Assembly: GCA_002508545.1 (NCBI GenBank)
Contig: DAVH01000047.1
Coordinates: 51,861 to 56,997 of the forward strand
Direction of reading: 5' to 3'
DNA from: Methanomassiliicoccus sp. UBA6
Lineage (GTDB): Archaea > Thermoplasmatota > Thermoplasmata > Methanomassiliicoccales > Methanomassiliicoccaceae
DNA length: 5,137 bases
The notes under the pieces are model-generated. The model did not search any database. It saw only the letters and a list, made by a program, of their open reading frames with translations, and was not told the DNA's origin. Shown here one piece after another: positions 1 to 4,786 of this stretch. The position numbers and the translations under genes are program-made. Each line of letters starts with the position of its first letter. The stretch's first letter is position 1.

Positions 1-446
1 GCATACCGGACAACTTCACCATGGGCGGCATCTGCGCCGGGGCGTCAGGGAGGTTCCTGGAGATGGTCACCAAGCGTCTCCGGGTCCCCATCGAGGAGCT
101 CGGAGCATTGGCGGACAAGGGCGACTGGCGCAAGGTGAACATGAACTCCTACTGCTCGGTGTTCGGCATACAGGACCTGGTGACCTCGCTGGCGGCGGGC
201 AACACCATCGAGGATGTCGCCGCGGCCGCCTGCCACTCGGTCGCCGAGCAGGTGTACATGCAGCAGCTGCAGGAGATCGACGTCCGGCAGCCAGTCATAC
301 AGGTCGGCGGCACGTCGCTCATCAGCGGCCTGGTGCACGCCGTGGGAGAGATGGTCGGGTCCGACCCCATCATCCCGGAGAACTCGCAGTACATCGGCGC
401 GGCAGGGGCAGCCCTGCTGGCCTCGGGCTTCCTCGAGGGGCTGTGA
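1..446 (+). CDS. mmp15: Methanogenesis marker protein 15 (activase-like ATPase), 3' part only
   Basis: The 5' end lies outside the window; the first complete codon is at position 3 and about 147 residues are visible. The fragment matches the C-terminal half of the BadF/BadG/HgdC ATPase family, which uses ATP to push low-potential electrons from a [4Fe-4S] cluster into an enzyme partner. Visible landmarks: GICAGASGRFLE, with Cys at 33-35, corresponds to the CAxGTGRFLE cluster motif; NSYCSVF, with Cys at 153-155, corresponds to the second cluster ligand; VIQVGGTSLISG resembles the nucleotide-binding GG loop; and QYIGAAGAALLA is the usual C-terminal motif. Both cysteines expected to hold the cluster at the dimer interface are therefore present. 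The stop codon overlaps the start of mmp17 (TGATG), so the two are probably translationally coupled. A generic dehydratase activase is the alternative, but the mmp17-mmp7 neighbours favour Mmp15. The link to MCR activation is inferred from context. Confidence 0.88.
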   Translation, partial: IPDNFTMGGICAGASGRFLEMVTKRLRVPIEELGALADKGDWRKVNMNSYCSVFGIQDLVTSLAAGNTIEDVAAAACHSVAEQVYMQQLQEIDVRQPVIQVGGTSLISGLVHAVGEMVGSDPIIPENSQYIGAAGAALLASGFLEGL

Positions 447-1003
447 TGACCCAGACCGACGAGCGGTTCGCCTACGAGAACTTCGAGTGGATCTTCCGCC
501 AGATACTCCAGGACCTCGGGATCACCCGCAGCGTCCTGGCGTTCCGGATCATGGCCGATCCCGCCGCGCCGTACTTCCTCATATCCATCAGGCTGGGGAG
601 GGCGCGGTCGGCGGTCAAGGTCTCGGACATGGCGCAGCTGAACCCCCACACCGGGGGAACGGCCATCACCATCACCGATGAGGGCTGGGCGCCGGCGCTG
701 CTGAACAAGCTGTGGCAGAGGTACGGCCGGGACCGCGTCGAGCAGCTGACCAGGTTCGAGATGCTGGTCCGCGGGGTGGGGATGGACGAGCTGTCGTCCC
801 TAGAGCTTGACCCCGGCGAAGAGCTGAAGTCCAAGATACTGGACGCAGTGTGGCGGGTCTTCCCGGAGGGCTTCACGGTGCGCTACAACATCGTGGACGA
901 CCGGGCGATGACGATCATCGGGACGGAGCACGACATGGACCCCCGGTGGATCGAGATCGCCAAGGCGGTGCACAAGGAGATGAGCGTGAAGGAGGCGGAG
1001 TGA
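446..1003 (+). CDS. mmp17: Methanogenesis marker protein 17
   Basis: This 185-residue soluble protein has the length and sequence character of the Mmp17 family, which from memory of the literature is a subunit of the MCR activation complex (component A3a) that reduces the nickel of cofactor F430 at the expense of ATP. I chose ATG at 446 over GTG at 443 because GAGGGG at 435-440 lies 5 nt before the ATG and only 2 nt before the GTG, and because the ATG gives a TGATG overlap like the one at the next junction. The protein begins MTQTDERFAYENFEWIF and contains no cysteine at all, so it cannot itself ligate an iron-sulfur cluster through thiols; a structural or scaffold role is more likely. No signal peptide or membrane segment is visible. 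It ends in a one-base overlap with mmp7. Family assignment comes from recognition plus context; no catalytic motif is known to me. Confidence 0.85.
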   Translation: MTQTDERFAYENFEWIFRQILQDLGITRSVLAFRIMADPAAPYFLISIRLGRARSAVKVSDMAQLNPHTGGTAITITDEGWAPALLNKLWQRYGRDRVEQLTRFEMLVRGVGMDELSSLELDPGEELKSKILDAVWRVFPEGFTVRYNIVDDRAMTIIGTEHDMDPRWIEIAKAVHKEMSVKEAE

Positions 1004-1935
1004 TGTACGAGGTCCTGATGTACGACGGCGGCGTTTACCGCGTGAACGAGCTCTACGAGCTGGTCGAGGACGTCGGAGGCTTCGTCATCCAGAAGACCCA
1101 GATCCAGGTCCAGATCCTGGTGACGATGGCCATCCCGGAGGAGGAGCGCCCGGCCATCGAGGCCAAGACCCGCGAGCTCGGGGGCAAGATCGTCAACGTG
1201 CCGCTGGCCGGGACCGAGATCGCCGTGGTGGCTCCGACCCTCGGCCGCCACCACATGCCCCATCCCACCTGCGACATCGCCGAGCAGCTCAGGAGGCTGG
1301 GAGCGATCACCGTGGTCATGGGCCTCGCGCGAGGCAAGGGCCGCCGGACCTCGCAGATCAGCGCCGACGAGAAGGCGATCATCGAGGAGTACGACGCCGC
1401 GGTTTTCGTCCTGGGCAACTTCAAGGACTGCATCCTGGAGCACAAGGTACGCCTCTTCGAGGACATCGAGACCCCGGTGGTCGCGGTGTGCGGCCCGCAG
1501 ATCGGCTCTCTGCCCCACTGTGAAGCGATAGTGTGTGGCGTCGGCCGCAAGGTGGAGAGGATGCGGCGGGAGGAGGAGATCGCCCGCCTCGAGGACGTGT
1601 CGGTCGCCATCGAGAAGGTGATCAAGGACAAGCGCAGGGTGCTGGAAGAGGACCCCCTGTTCGTGCACCCCGCCGAGGTGAAGGACCGCATCGCCGAGCT
1701 GGAGCCGGTGCAGCGCAGCCTGCGCCCGGCGCCCATCGTTCTGCACCTGGACGGCCTCAGGGTCAAGATACCGTACCGGGAGTGGAAGGACCAGATCGCC
1801 GCGGTCGAGGTCTACGGTCACCGGCTGGGGGATATCGCGCAGATATCCGATTCCAGGCTCGGTGGGAGTACCCTTATCAAGATCAAGACCCGCTCCGAGG
1901 TCGAGGACCACGACCGGCGGAAAAGGTCCGGCTGA
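1003..1935 (+). CDS. mmp7: Methanogenesis marker protein 7, MCR activation complex subunit
   Basis: This 310-residue cytoplasmic protein has the usual length of the Mmp7 family, beginning MYEVLMYDGGVYRVNEL. The frame stays open upstream to about 850, but that extension is the shadow of mmp17. The ATG at 1003 has GGAGG (991-995) 7 nt upstream and overlaps the mmp17 stop as TGATG. Mmp7 is known, from biochemical work as I recall it, as part of the ATP-dependent complex that activates methyl-coenzyme M reductase together with McrC, Mmp3, Mmp17 and the A2 ATPase. Five cysteines are visible: C90, C143, C163, C173 and C178, the last three closely spaced in CGPQIG...HC...CG. They are candidate metal-cluster ligands. 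A glycine-rich stretch VMGLARGKGRRTSQ (residues 105-118) and a charged, probably helical region (about 182-230) follow. Neighbouring mmp15 and mmp17 make one operon with it. Confidence 0.88.
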   Translation: MYEVLMYDGGVYRVNELYELVEDVGGFVIQKTQIQVQILVTMAIPEEERPAIEAKTRELGGKIVNVPLAGTEIAVVAPTLGRHHMPHPTCDIAEQLRRLGAITVVMGLARGKGRRTSQISADEKAIIEEYDAAVFVLGNFKDCILEHKVRLFEDIETPVVAVCGPQIGSLPHCEAIVCGVGRKVERMRREEEIARLEDVSVAIEKVIKDKRRVLEEDPLFVHPAEVKDRIAELEPVQRSLRPAPIVLHLDGLRVKIPYREWKDQIAAVEVYGHRLGDIAQISDSRLGGSTLIKIKTRSEVEDHDRRKRSG

Positions 1936-2368
1936 CGCCGGGAGGCCCCGAACTCCCGGGGCGTACATCATCCTCTTTAAGCTGCCGAGACTGCGAGCGG
2001 TGCGGATCGGAAAGCTGGGCGTGTTCGACCTCGAGGCCGGTAGGTACGCGTACGTGGGCTCGGCGCTGAACGGGCTGGAGGCGAGGACGCGCCGCCATCT
2101 CACCGGTCAAGGTAAGAAGAGATGGCACATCGACCACCTGATGGCGGTGGCCGAGGAGAGGGAGGCGCTGCTCATCCCCTCAGAGGTGGACATCGAGTGC
2201 TCCCTGGCCGGCCGCCTGCGTTCCCTGCCCGGGGCGAGCGAGCCGATCACCGGGTTCGGGAGCTCCGACTGCCGGTGCCGCTCTCACCTTTTCTTCCTCG
2301 CCCCGCAGGCGGCCGCCCGGGTCAAGGAGCTGTTCACGCCGGCCGGGGAAGGGGCGGAACGCCCGTGA
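1862..2368 (+). CDS. DUF123 / Uri-family GIY-YIG nuclease-like protein; start uncertain
   Basis: The frame encodes a complete DUF123 (Uri superfamily) domain. Counted from GTG 1862, the landmarks are G33-A34-Y35 (GIY element), Y64-V65-G66 (YIG element), LEARTRRHL (72-80), WHIDHL (88-93), the IECSLAGRL helix (111-119) and the terminal GFGSSDCRCRSHLFF (131-145). Relatives are predicted GIY-YIG-fold nucleases of about 140 residues; a DNA repair or processing role is likely but unproven. GTG 1862 is the only canonical in-frame start upstream of the domain and gives 168 residues, with a 74-base overlap with mmp7. Its first 30 or so residues are R/P/G/T-rich, as expected for an out-of-frame reading of mmp7, and no ribosome-binding site precedes it. 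The real start is probably near 1945-1965, after GGAGG at 1941-1945, at a non-standard codon, unless a base is wrong. It is co-directional with the mmp genes and may be cotranscribed. Confidence 0.75.
   Translation: MGVPLSRSRPAPRSRTTTGGKGPADAGRPRTPGAYIILFKLPRLRAVRIGKLGVFDLEAGRYAYVGSALNGLEARTRRHLTGQGKKRWHIDHLMAVAEEREALLIPSEVDIECSLAGRLRSLPGASEPITGFGSSDCRCRSHLFFLAPQAAARVKELFTPAGEGAERP
1938..1962 (+). promoter_or_regulatory. Hairpin covering the ribosome-binding site at the mmp7/DUF123 junction
   Basis: Three bases after the mmp7 stop, CCGGGAG (1938-1944) can pair perfectly with CTCCCGG (1953-1959) around an 8-nt loop, burying most of the GGAGG at 1941-1945. A competing hairpin, GCCCCG (1945-1950) with CGGGGC (1957-1962), would leave most of GGAGG free. 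The two cannot form together. Whether this tunes translation of the DUF123 gene or is chance pairing in GC-rich DNA cannot be told from one sequence. Confidence 0.3.
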
Positions 2369-2436
2369 AGAACGCTCCCCTTCGTTTGGTTCCTTCCATG
2401 AGATTGGTAGGTCCAGAACGTATTTGTAGGATGAAA

Positions 2437-2450
2437 ATCTAATTAGATAA
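2437..2450 (+). promoter_or_regulatory. Possible TATA-type promoter, containing a 12-bp palindrome
   Basis: AT-rich stretch AATCTAATTAGATAAT stands out in GC-rich DNA and could serve as an archaeal TATA element. ATCTAATTAGAT (2437-2448) is a perfect palindrome, so it might instead bind a dimeric regulator. A start site about 25 nt downstream would fall near 2468, shortly before the hairpin-rich region, which suits a promoter for the candidate RNA. The match to the TATA consensus is only moderate. Confidence 0.3.
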
Positions 2451-2489
2451 TGCTCAGAGGCGGAAGACGCATCAGAGCGGCTTGAGGAT

Positions 2490-2720
2490 ACCGTGTCCGT
2501 TAAATGACGGTCACAGGTCCAACAAGTTCCATTCACGGTCGAAAGACCGTACATGACTCCAAGTCTCGAAAGAGACATAAGGGCCATGTCTACCTGCTAA
2601 AAGGATCGTTTCCTGATAAGGGCCGATCCCAGAAGGAATGGTGCTCATCGAGGCCGAGCGAGGTGATTGCCAGGTACTCGATGGGACCGCTCAAAGTGCG
2701 CTCGAAAACTCTGAGCGCCC
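2490..2720 (+). ncRNA. Candidate structured non-coding RNA, family not recognised
   Basis: This part of a 465-base gene-free gap carries a run of hairpins. (1) 2490-2518: ACC/GGT, GTG/CAC and CCGT/ACGG with one bulge and one mismatch. (2) 2535-2550: six perfect pairs closed by GAAA (2541-2544). (3) 2551-2589: ACATG/CATGT outside and GTCTC/GAGAC inside, closed by GAAA (2568-2571). (4) 2603-2629: GGATCG/CGATCC with an inner CCT/AGG stem. CCATTC (2529-2534) pairs with GAATGG (2636-2641), enclosing 2-4 as a multi-helix junction. (5) 2644-2685: nine pairs. (6) 2698-2718: GCGCTC/GAGCGC. The GAAA loops and several T-G wobble pairs only work on the plus strand. Ends are approximate; with the possible promoter at 2437 a transcript might run from about 2468 to 2750. 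I do not see the conserved cores of RNase P, SRP or tRNA. The remainder of the gap, 2369-2436 and 2721-2774, shows nothing clear beyond small pairings. Confidence 0.45.
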
Positions 2721-2774
2721 CTACTTTCATCATGCTCTGGAAAAGCAACTTAACACCCCCCGGCGGGGCATAGA

Positions 2775-2787
2775 TTTCTTATATACC
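2775..2787 (+). promoter_or_regulatory. TATA-box promoter of the FAD-binding oxidase gene
   Basis: TTTCTTATATACC contains the core TTATATA at 2779-2785, a good archaeal TATA box. Transcription would begin about 25 nt downstream, near 2805-2812, leaving a leader of roughly 22-29 nt before the ATG at 2834. This position rules out the upstream in-frame ATG at 2789, which would lie before the transcription start. Confidence 0.65.
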
Positions 2788-2822
2788 AATGCGACTATCA
2801 GGTCAAGATTTCGATACACCCA

Positions 2823-2827
2823 GAGGG
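2823..2827 (+). promoter_or_regulatory. Ribosome-binding site that fixes the oxidase start
   Basis: GAGGG ends 6 nt before ATG 2834. No comparable sequence precedes the in-frame ATG at 2789, so this site supports the shorter, 533-residue protein. Confidence 0.65.
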
Positions 2828-2833
2828 CATTAC

Positions 2834-4435
2834 ATGGAAGCTGTCGCCGATACTTCTGAGAAGTCACAGAAACCCTATGTTAAGAAGCTCGTGGACGCCA
2901 TCGGTGCGGAGAACGTGAAGACCAGCGAGATGGAGAGGTTGCTGTACAGCCACGACTCCACCGGCCTCCCGAAGGAGATCGACATCGGGTTCAAGGTCGT
3001 CCCGGATGTAGTTGTGCGCCCCTCCTCCACCGAGGACGTTCAGAAGATCGTCAAGATCGCGGCCGACGCCGGCGTACCGATCACCCCGAGGGGAGCGGCG
3101 ACCGGGTATGTGGCCGCGGGCGTCCCTGCCGCCGGCGGGATATCCATCGACATGGTGGCCCGCATGAGCAAGGTCCTCAAGGTCGATGAGGAGAACATGA
3201 CCATCACCTGCCAGGCCGGAGCTTCGTGGAAGGCGGTCTACGATGCCGCGTGGGAGAAGGGCTTCCTTCTCGGCGCCTATCCCAGCAGCTTCCCCAACGC
3301 CTCCGTTGCCGGCTGGATCGCCATGAGCGGCGTGGGCATGGGCAACTACAAGTACGGCTCGGCCGGGGACAACATCCGCAACATGGTCGTGGTCGTTCCC
3401 AGCGGCGCGGTCATCAACACCGGCTTTGAATCCCTGGCCGACAACATGACCGGCTACAACCTCAACCGGCTGTTCGTCGGGACCGAGGGGACCCTGGGCA
3501 TCATCACCGAGGTCACCCTGAAGCTCTACCCGAAGCCCGAGGTGCTCCGCCCGCTCGCGTACTCGTTCGAGAGCCTGGACAAGGTGGGTGCGCCCCTGAA
3601 GGACCTCACCCGCAGCAAGGTCCAGCCCCTTCACGTCGCGTGGTCCGACGGGAACCACTTCAAGTACCTGCGCAAGATCGGGCACCACGCTCCCGAGGTC
3701 GGCTGCCTCTGGCTCGTGACCCTGGAAGGCGACAAGACCATCGTCGACTACGAGGAGAAGGTCATCGACGAGATCGTGGCCAAGCACGGCGGTAAGAAGG
3801 AGAGCTACGAGCTTGCCCAGCACGAGTGGGACGAGCGCTGCTACGAGTACCGGACCTCCATGCTGGGCCTCGGGACCTCCGCCTCGGAGATACTGGTCCC
3901 GGTGGGCGCCTACGCTGAGGCGGTAAAGGGCCTCTACGATCTCATGGGCAGCATGAAGATGGAGGGAGCGCTCATCGGGGTCCTGGTCGACCGGAACTCG
4001 GCCATGATCATGCCCTACTACCTCTTCGACAAGGAATCCATGGCCAAGTCGATGACCTCTCTGTCGTTCGCCTACAAGGCCGGGGACGTGGCCAAGAAGC
4101 TGGGCGGAAGGCTGATGGGCGGCTTCGGCCTGTTCATGAGCTCTCAGCTCAAGCCCCTCCGCGGAGAGGGCTACGAGATCCAGAAGGCCATCAAGGAGGC
4201 CATCGACCCCAAGGAGATCATGAACCCCGGCAAGCTGCTGGGAATGGAGACCCGCTTCAAGCTACCGGTCGGCGCTGGCCTGTTCAGCTTCGGCATGGGC
4301 GCGATGTCCGTTGCCAAGAAGATGCTGCCCAAGGACAAGATGATCGACGAGAAGGCCAAGGAGCTCGAGCTCGAGGAGCTTGAGAAGGAGAAGTTCGAGC
4401 AGCACAAGCACGACCCGCTCAAGCAGAAGAAGTAA
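2834..4435 (+). CDS. FAD-binding oxidase of the GlcD/VAO superfamily, substrate unknown
   Basis: This 533-residue protein has an N-terminal FAD-binding PCMH domain at about 55-240. Landmarks are VVVRPSSTEDVQKIVKIA, PRGAATGY (85-92) for the pyrophosphate loop, SVAGWIAMSGVGMGNYKYG (157-175) and VGTEGTLGIITEVTL (215-229). The C-terminal FAD-oxidase domain ends in the family motif PKEIMNPGKLLG (459-470). Relatives include glycolate oxidase GlcD, D-lactate dehydrogenase and alkyl-DHAP synthase; the AGWIA..G.G stretch leans towards the last. The metal-binding HxGDGNxH and EHGIG motifs of D-2-hydroxyacid dehydrogenases are absent: the corresponding regions read GVLVDRNSAMIMPYY (382-396) and LMGGFGLFMSSQL (427-439). 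A tail of about 60 residues follows, first Gly/Phe/Met-rich, then a strongly charged Lys/Glu helix. No signal peptide is seen. It has its own promoter and terminator, and no HdrD/CCG-type partner lies in the window. ATG 2834 is chosen over 2789 because of the TATA and GAGGG positions. Confidence 0.85.
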   Translation: MEAVADTSEKSQKPYVKKLVDAIGAENVKTSEMERLLYSHDSTGLPKEIDIGFKVVPDVVVRPSSTEDVQKIVKIAADAGVPITPRGAATGYVAAGVPAAGGISIDMVARMSKVLKVDEENMTITCQAGASWKAVYDAAWEKGFLLGAYPSSFPNASVAGWIAMSGVGMGNYKYGSAGDNIRNMVVVVPSGAVINTGFESLADNMTGYNLNRLFVGTEGTLGIITEVTLKLYPKPEVLRPLAYSFESLDKVGAPLKDLTRSKVQPLHVAWSDGNHFKYLRKIGHHAPEVGCLWLVTLEGDKTIVDYEEKVIDEIVAKHGGKKESYELAQHEWDERCYEYRTSMLGLGTSASEILVPVGAYAEAVKGLYDLMGSMKMEGALIGVLVDRNSAMIMPYYLFDKESMAKSMTSLSFAYKAGDVAKKLGGRLMGGFGLFMSSQLKPLRGEGYEIQKAIKEAIDPKEIMNPGKLLGMETRFKLPVGAGLFSFGMGAMSVAKKMLPKDKMIDEKAKELELEELEKEKFEQHKHDPLKQKK

Positions 4436-4460
4436 ACCCCTTCCGCCCAAACCCCTTCAG

Positions 4461-4475
4461 CCTGATTTTTTTCTT
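4461..4475 (+). terminator. T-tract terminator of the oxidase gene
   Basis: Seven consecutive T residues (4466-4472), followed by CTT, lie about 30 nt after the oxidase stop, the usual form of an archaeal intrinsic terminator. The spacer before it holds two copies of AAACCCCTTC (4434-4443 and 4449-4458). The converging YHS gene ends at 4483, so plus-strand transcription would stop just before running into it. Confidence 0.55.
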
Positions 4476-4482
4476 ACCGTCC

Positions 4483-4653
4483 TTACTTCTGGACCTCCGC
4501 CTTCACCGGGTTCTTCGACCACTTGTCGGGGTGGGCCTCGAACTTGGCCTTGCATGCCTCGGTGCAGAAGTAATATGTCTTTCCCTCGTACTCGGTCTTG
4601 AACTGCGCTCCCTGCTCATCGACCTCGCAAGCACAAACTGGGTCCGTTGGCAT
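4483..4653 (-). CDS. Small YHS-domain metal-binding protein
   Basis: This 56-residue protein is almost entirely a YHS domain: MPTDPVCACEVD at the start, then YEGKTYYFC (22-30), TEAC (31-34) and KFEAHPDKW (38-46), matching the usual DPVCGMxV...YEGxxYYFCSxxCxxxFxxxPxxY pattern. Cys7, Cys9, Cys30 and Cys34 are candidate metal ligands; the second position is Cys rather than the usual Met. YHS and related TRASH domains bind heavy metals and often accompany or form part of copper ATPases, so a copper chaperone or sensor role beside the CopA-like gene is the best inference. The start is the ATG at 4651-4653, with GAGGT (complement of 4660-4664) 6 nt upstream; the longer frame reaching 4746 adds 31 residues of basic, non-family sequence and is rejected. 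It lies 133 bases after the ATPase stop on the same strand and converges on the oxidase gene. Confidence 0.85.
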   Translation of the reverse strand: MPTDPVCACEVDEQGAQFKTEYEGKTYYFCTEACKAKFEAHPDKWSKNPVKAEVQK

Positions 4654-4659
4654 CCCTAT

Positions 4660-4664
4660 ACCTC
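4660..4664 (-). promoter_or_regulatory. Ribosome-binding site deciding the YHS start
   Basis: On the minus strand GAGGT lies 6 nt before the ATG at 4651-4653, supporting the 56-residue form that begins exactly at the YHS domain. Confidence 0.55.
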
Positions 4665-4685
4665 GGACATGACGTGCAAGCAGGT

Positions 4686-4697
4686 CCCATATCAAGG
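4686..4697 (-). promoter_or_regulatory. Weak possible TATA box for the YHS gene
   Basis: On the minus strand CCTTGATATGGG is the only AT-leaning patch in the 133-base gap between the ATPase stop and the YHS start. A start site about 25 nt downstream would leave a leader of roughly 13 nt, enough to include the GAGGT. The match is poor, and readthrough from the ATPase gene is an equally good explanation for expression. Confidence 0.2.
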
Positions 4698-4786
4698 TTG
4701 CCCGCGGTGGCCGGCGGTGAGGCGCCGAACGGAAGGCCATCCGCATGGGAGCGCACCGTGATGGATGCGGCCGCCGGGCCCCGGCC

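Noticed and set aside
850..1002. In-frame N-terminal extension of Mmp7 by 51 residues.
   Set aside because: The sequence is fully coding for Mmp17 in another frame, and the extension has the Gly/Arg/Asp-rich look of an out-of-frame reading. ATG 1003 has a good GGAGG and a TGATG overlap.
2724..2755. Possible SRP RNA helix 8 (TCTGGAAAAGCAACT resembles the GGAA loop and AGCA side).
   Set aside because: The required 5' strand (GGTCAGG-like) is missing and the flanking stem does not pair properly.
2450..2770. RNase P RNA as identity of the structured region.
   Set aside because: The conserved GAGGAAAGTC-type P4 element and its 3' partner are not present on either strand.
2789..2833. Upstream in-frame ATG giving a 15-residue longer oxidase.
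   Set aside because: It lies 4 nt after the TATA core, before any plausible transcription start, and has no ribosome-binding site; ATG 2834 has GAGGG at 6 nt.
2504..2859. Short open frames on the plus strand in the intergenic gap (2504-2773 and 2638-2859).
   Set aside because: The translations show no recognisable domain, there is no ribosome-binding site, and the second runs into the oxidase gene. The hairpins explain the region better.
2864..3823. Long minus-strand open frame opposite the oxidase gene, and a similar one opposite mmp7 (883-2103).
   Set aside because: Both are antisense shadows produced by GC-rich codon use; the translations are Asp/Leu/Gly/His-rich repeats without domains.
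4654..4746. N-terminal extension of the YHS protein to an ATG at 4744-4746.
   Set aside because: The extra 31 residues are basic and unlike the family, and MPTDPVC at 4653 is the normal YHS start with its own GAGGT.
4770..4786. GC-rich imperfect palindrome (GCCGGGCCCCGGC) just after the copA stop as a terminator.
   Set aside because: No T-tract follows on the minus strand and the centre is too tight for a good loop; such palindromes are expected in GC-rich spacers.
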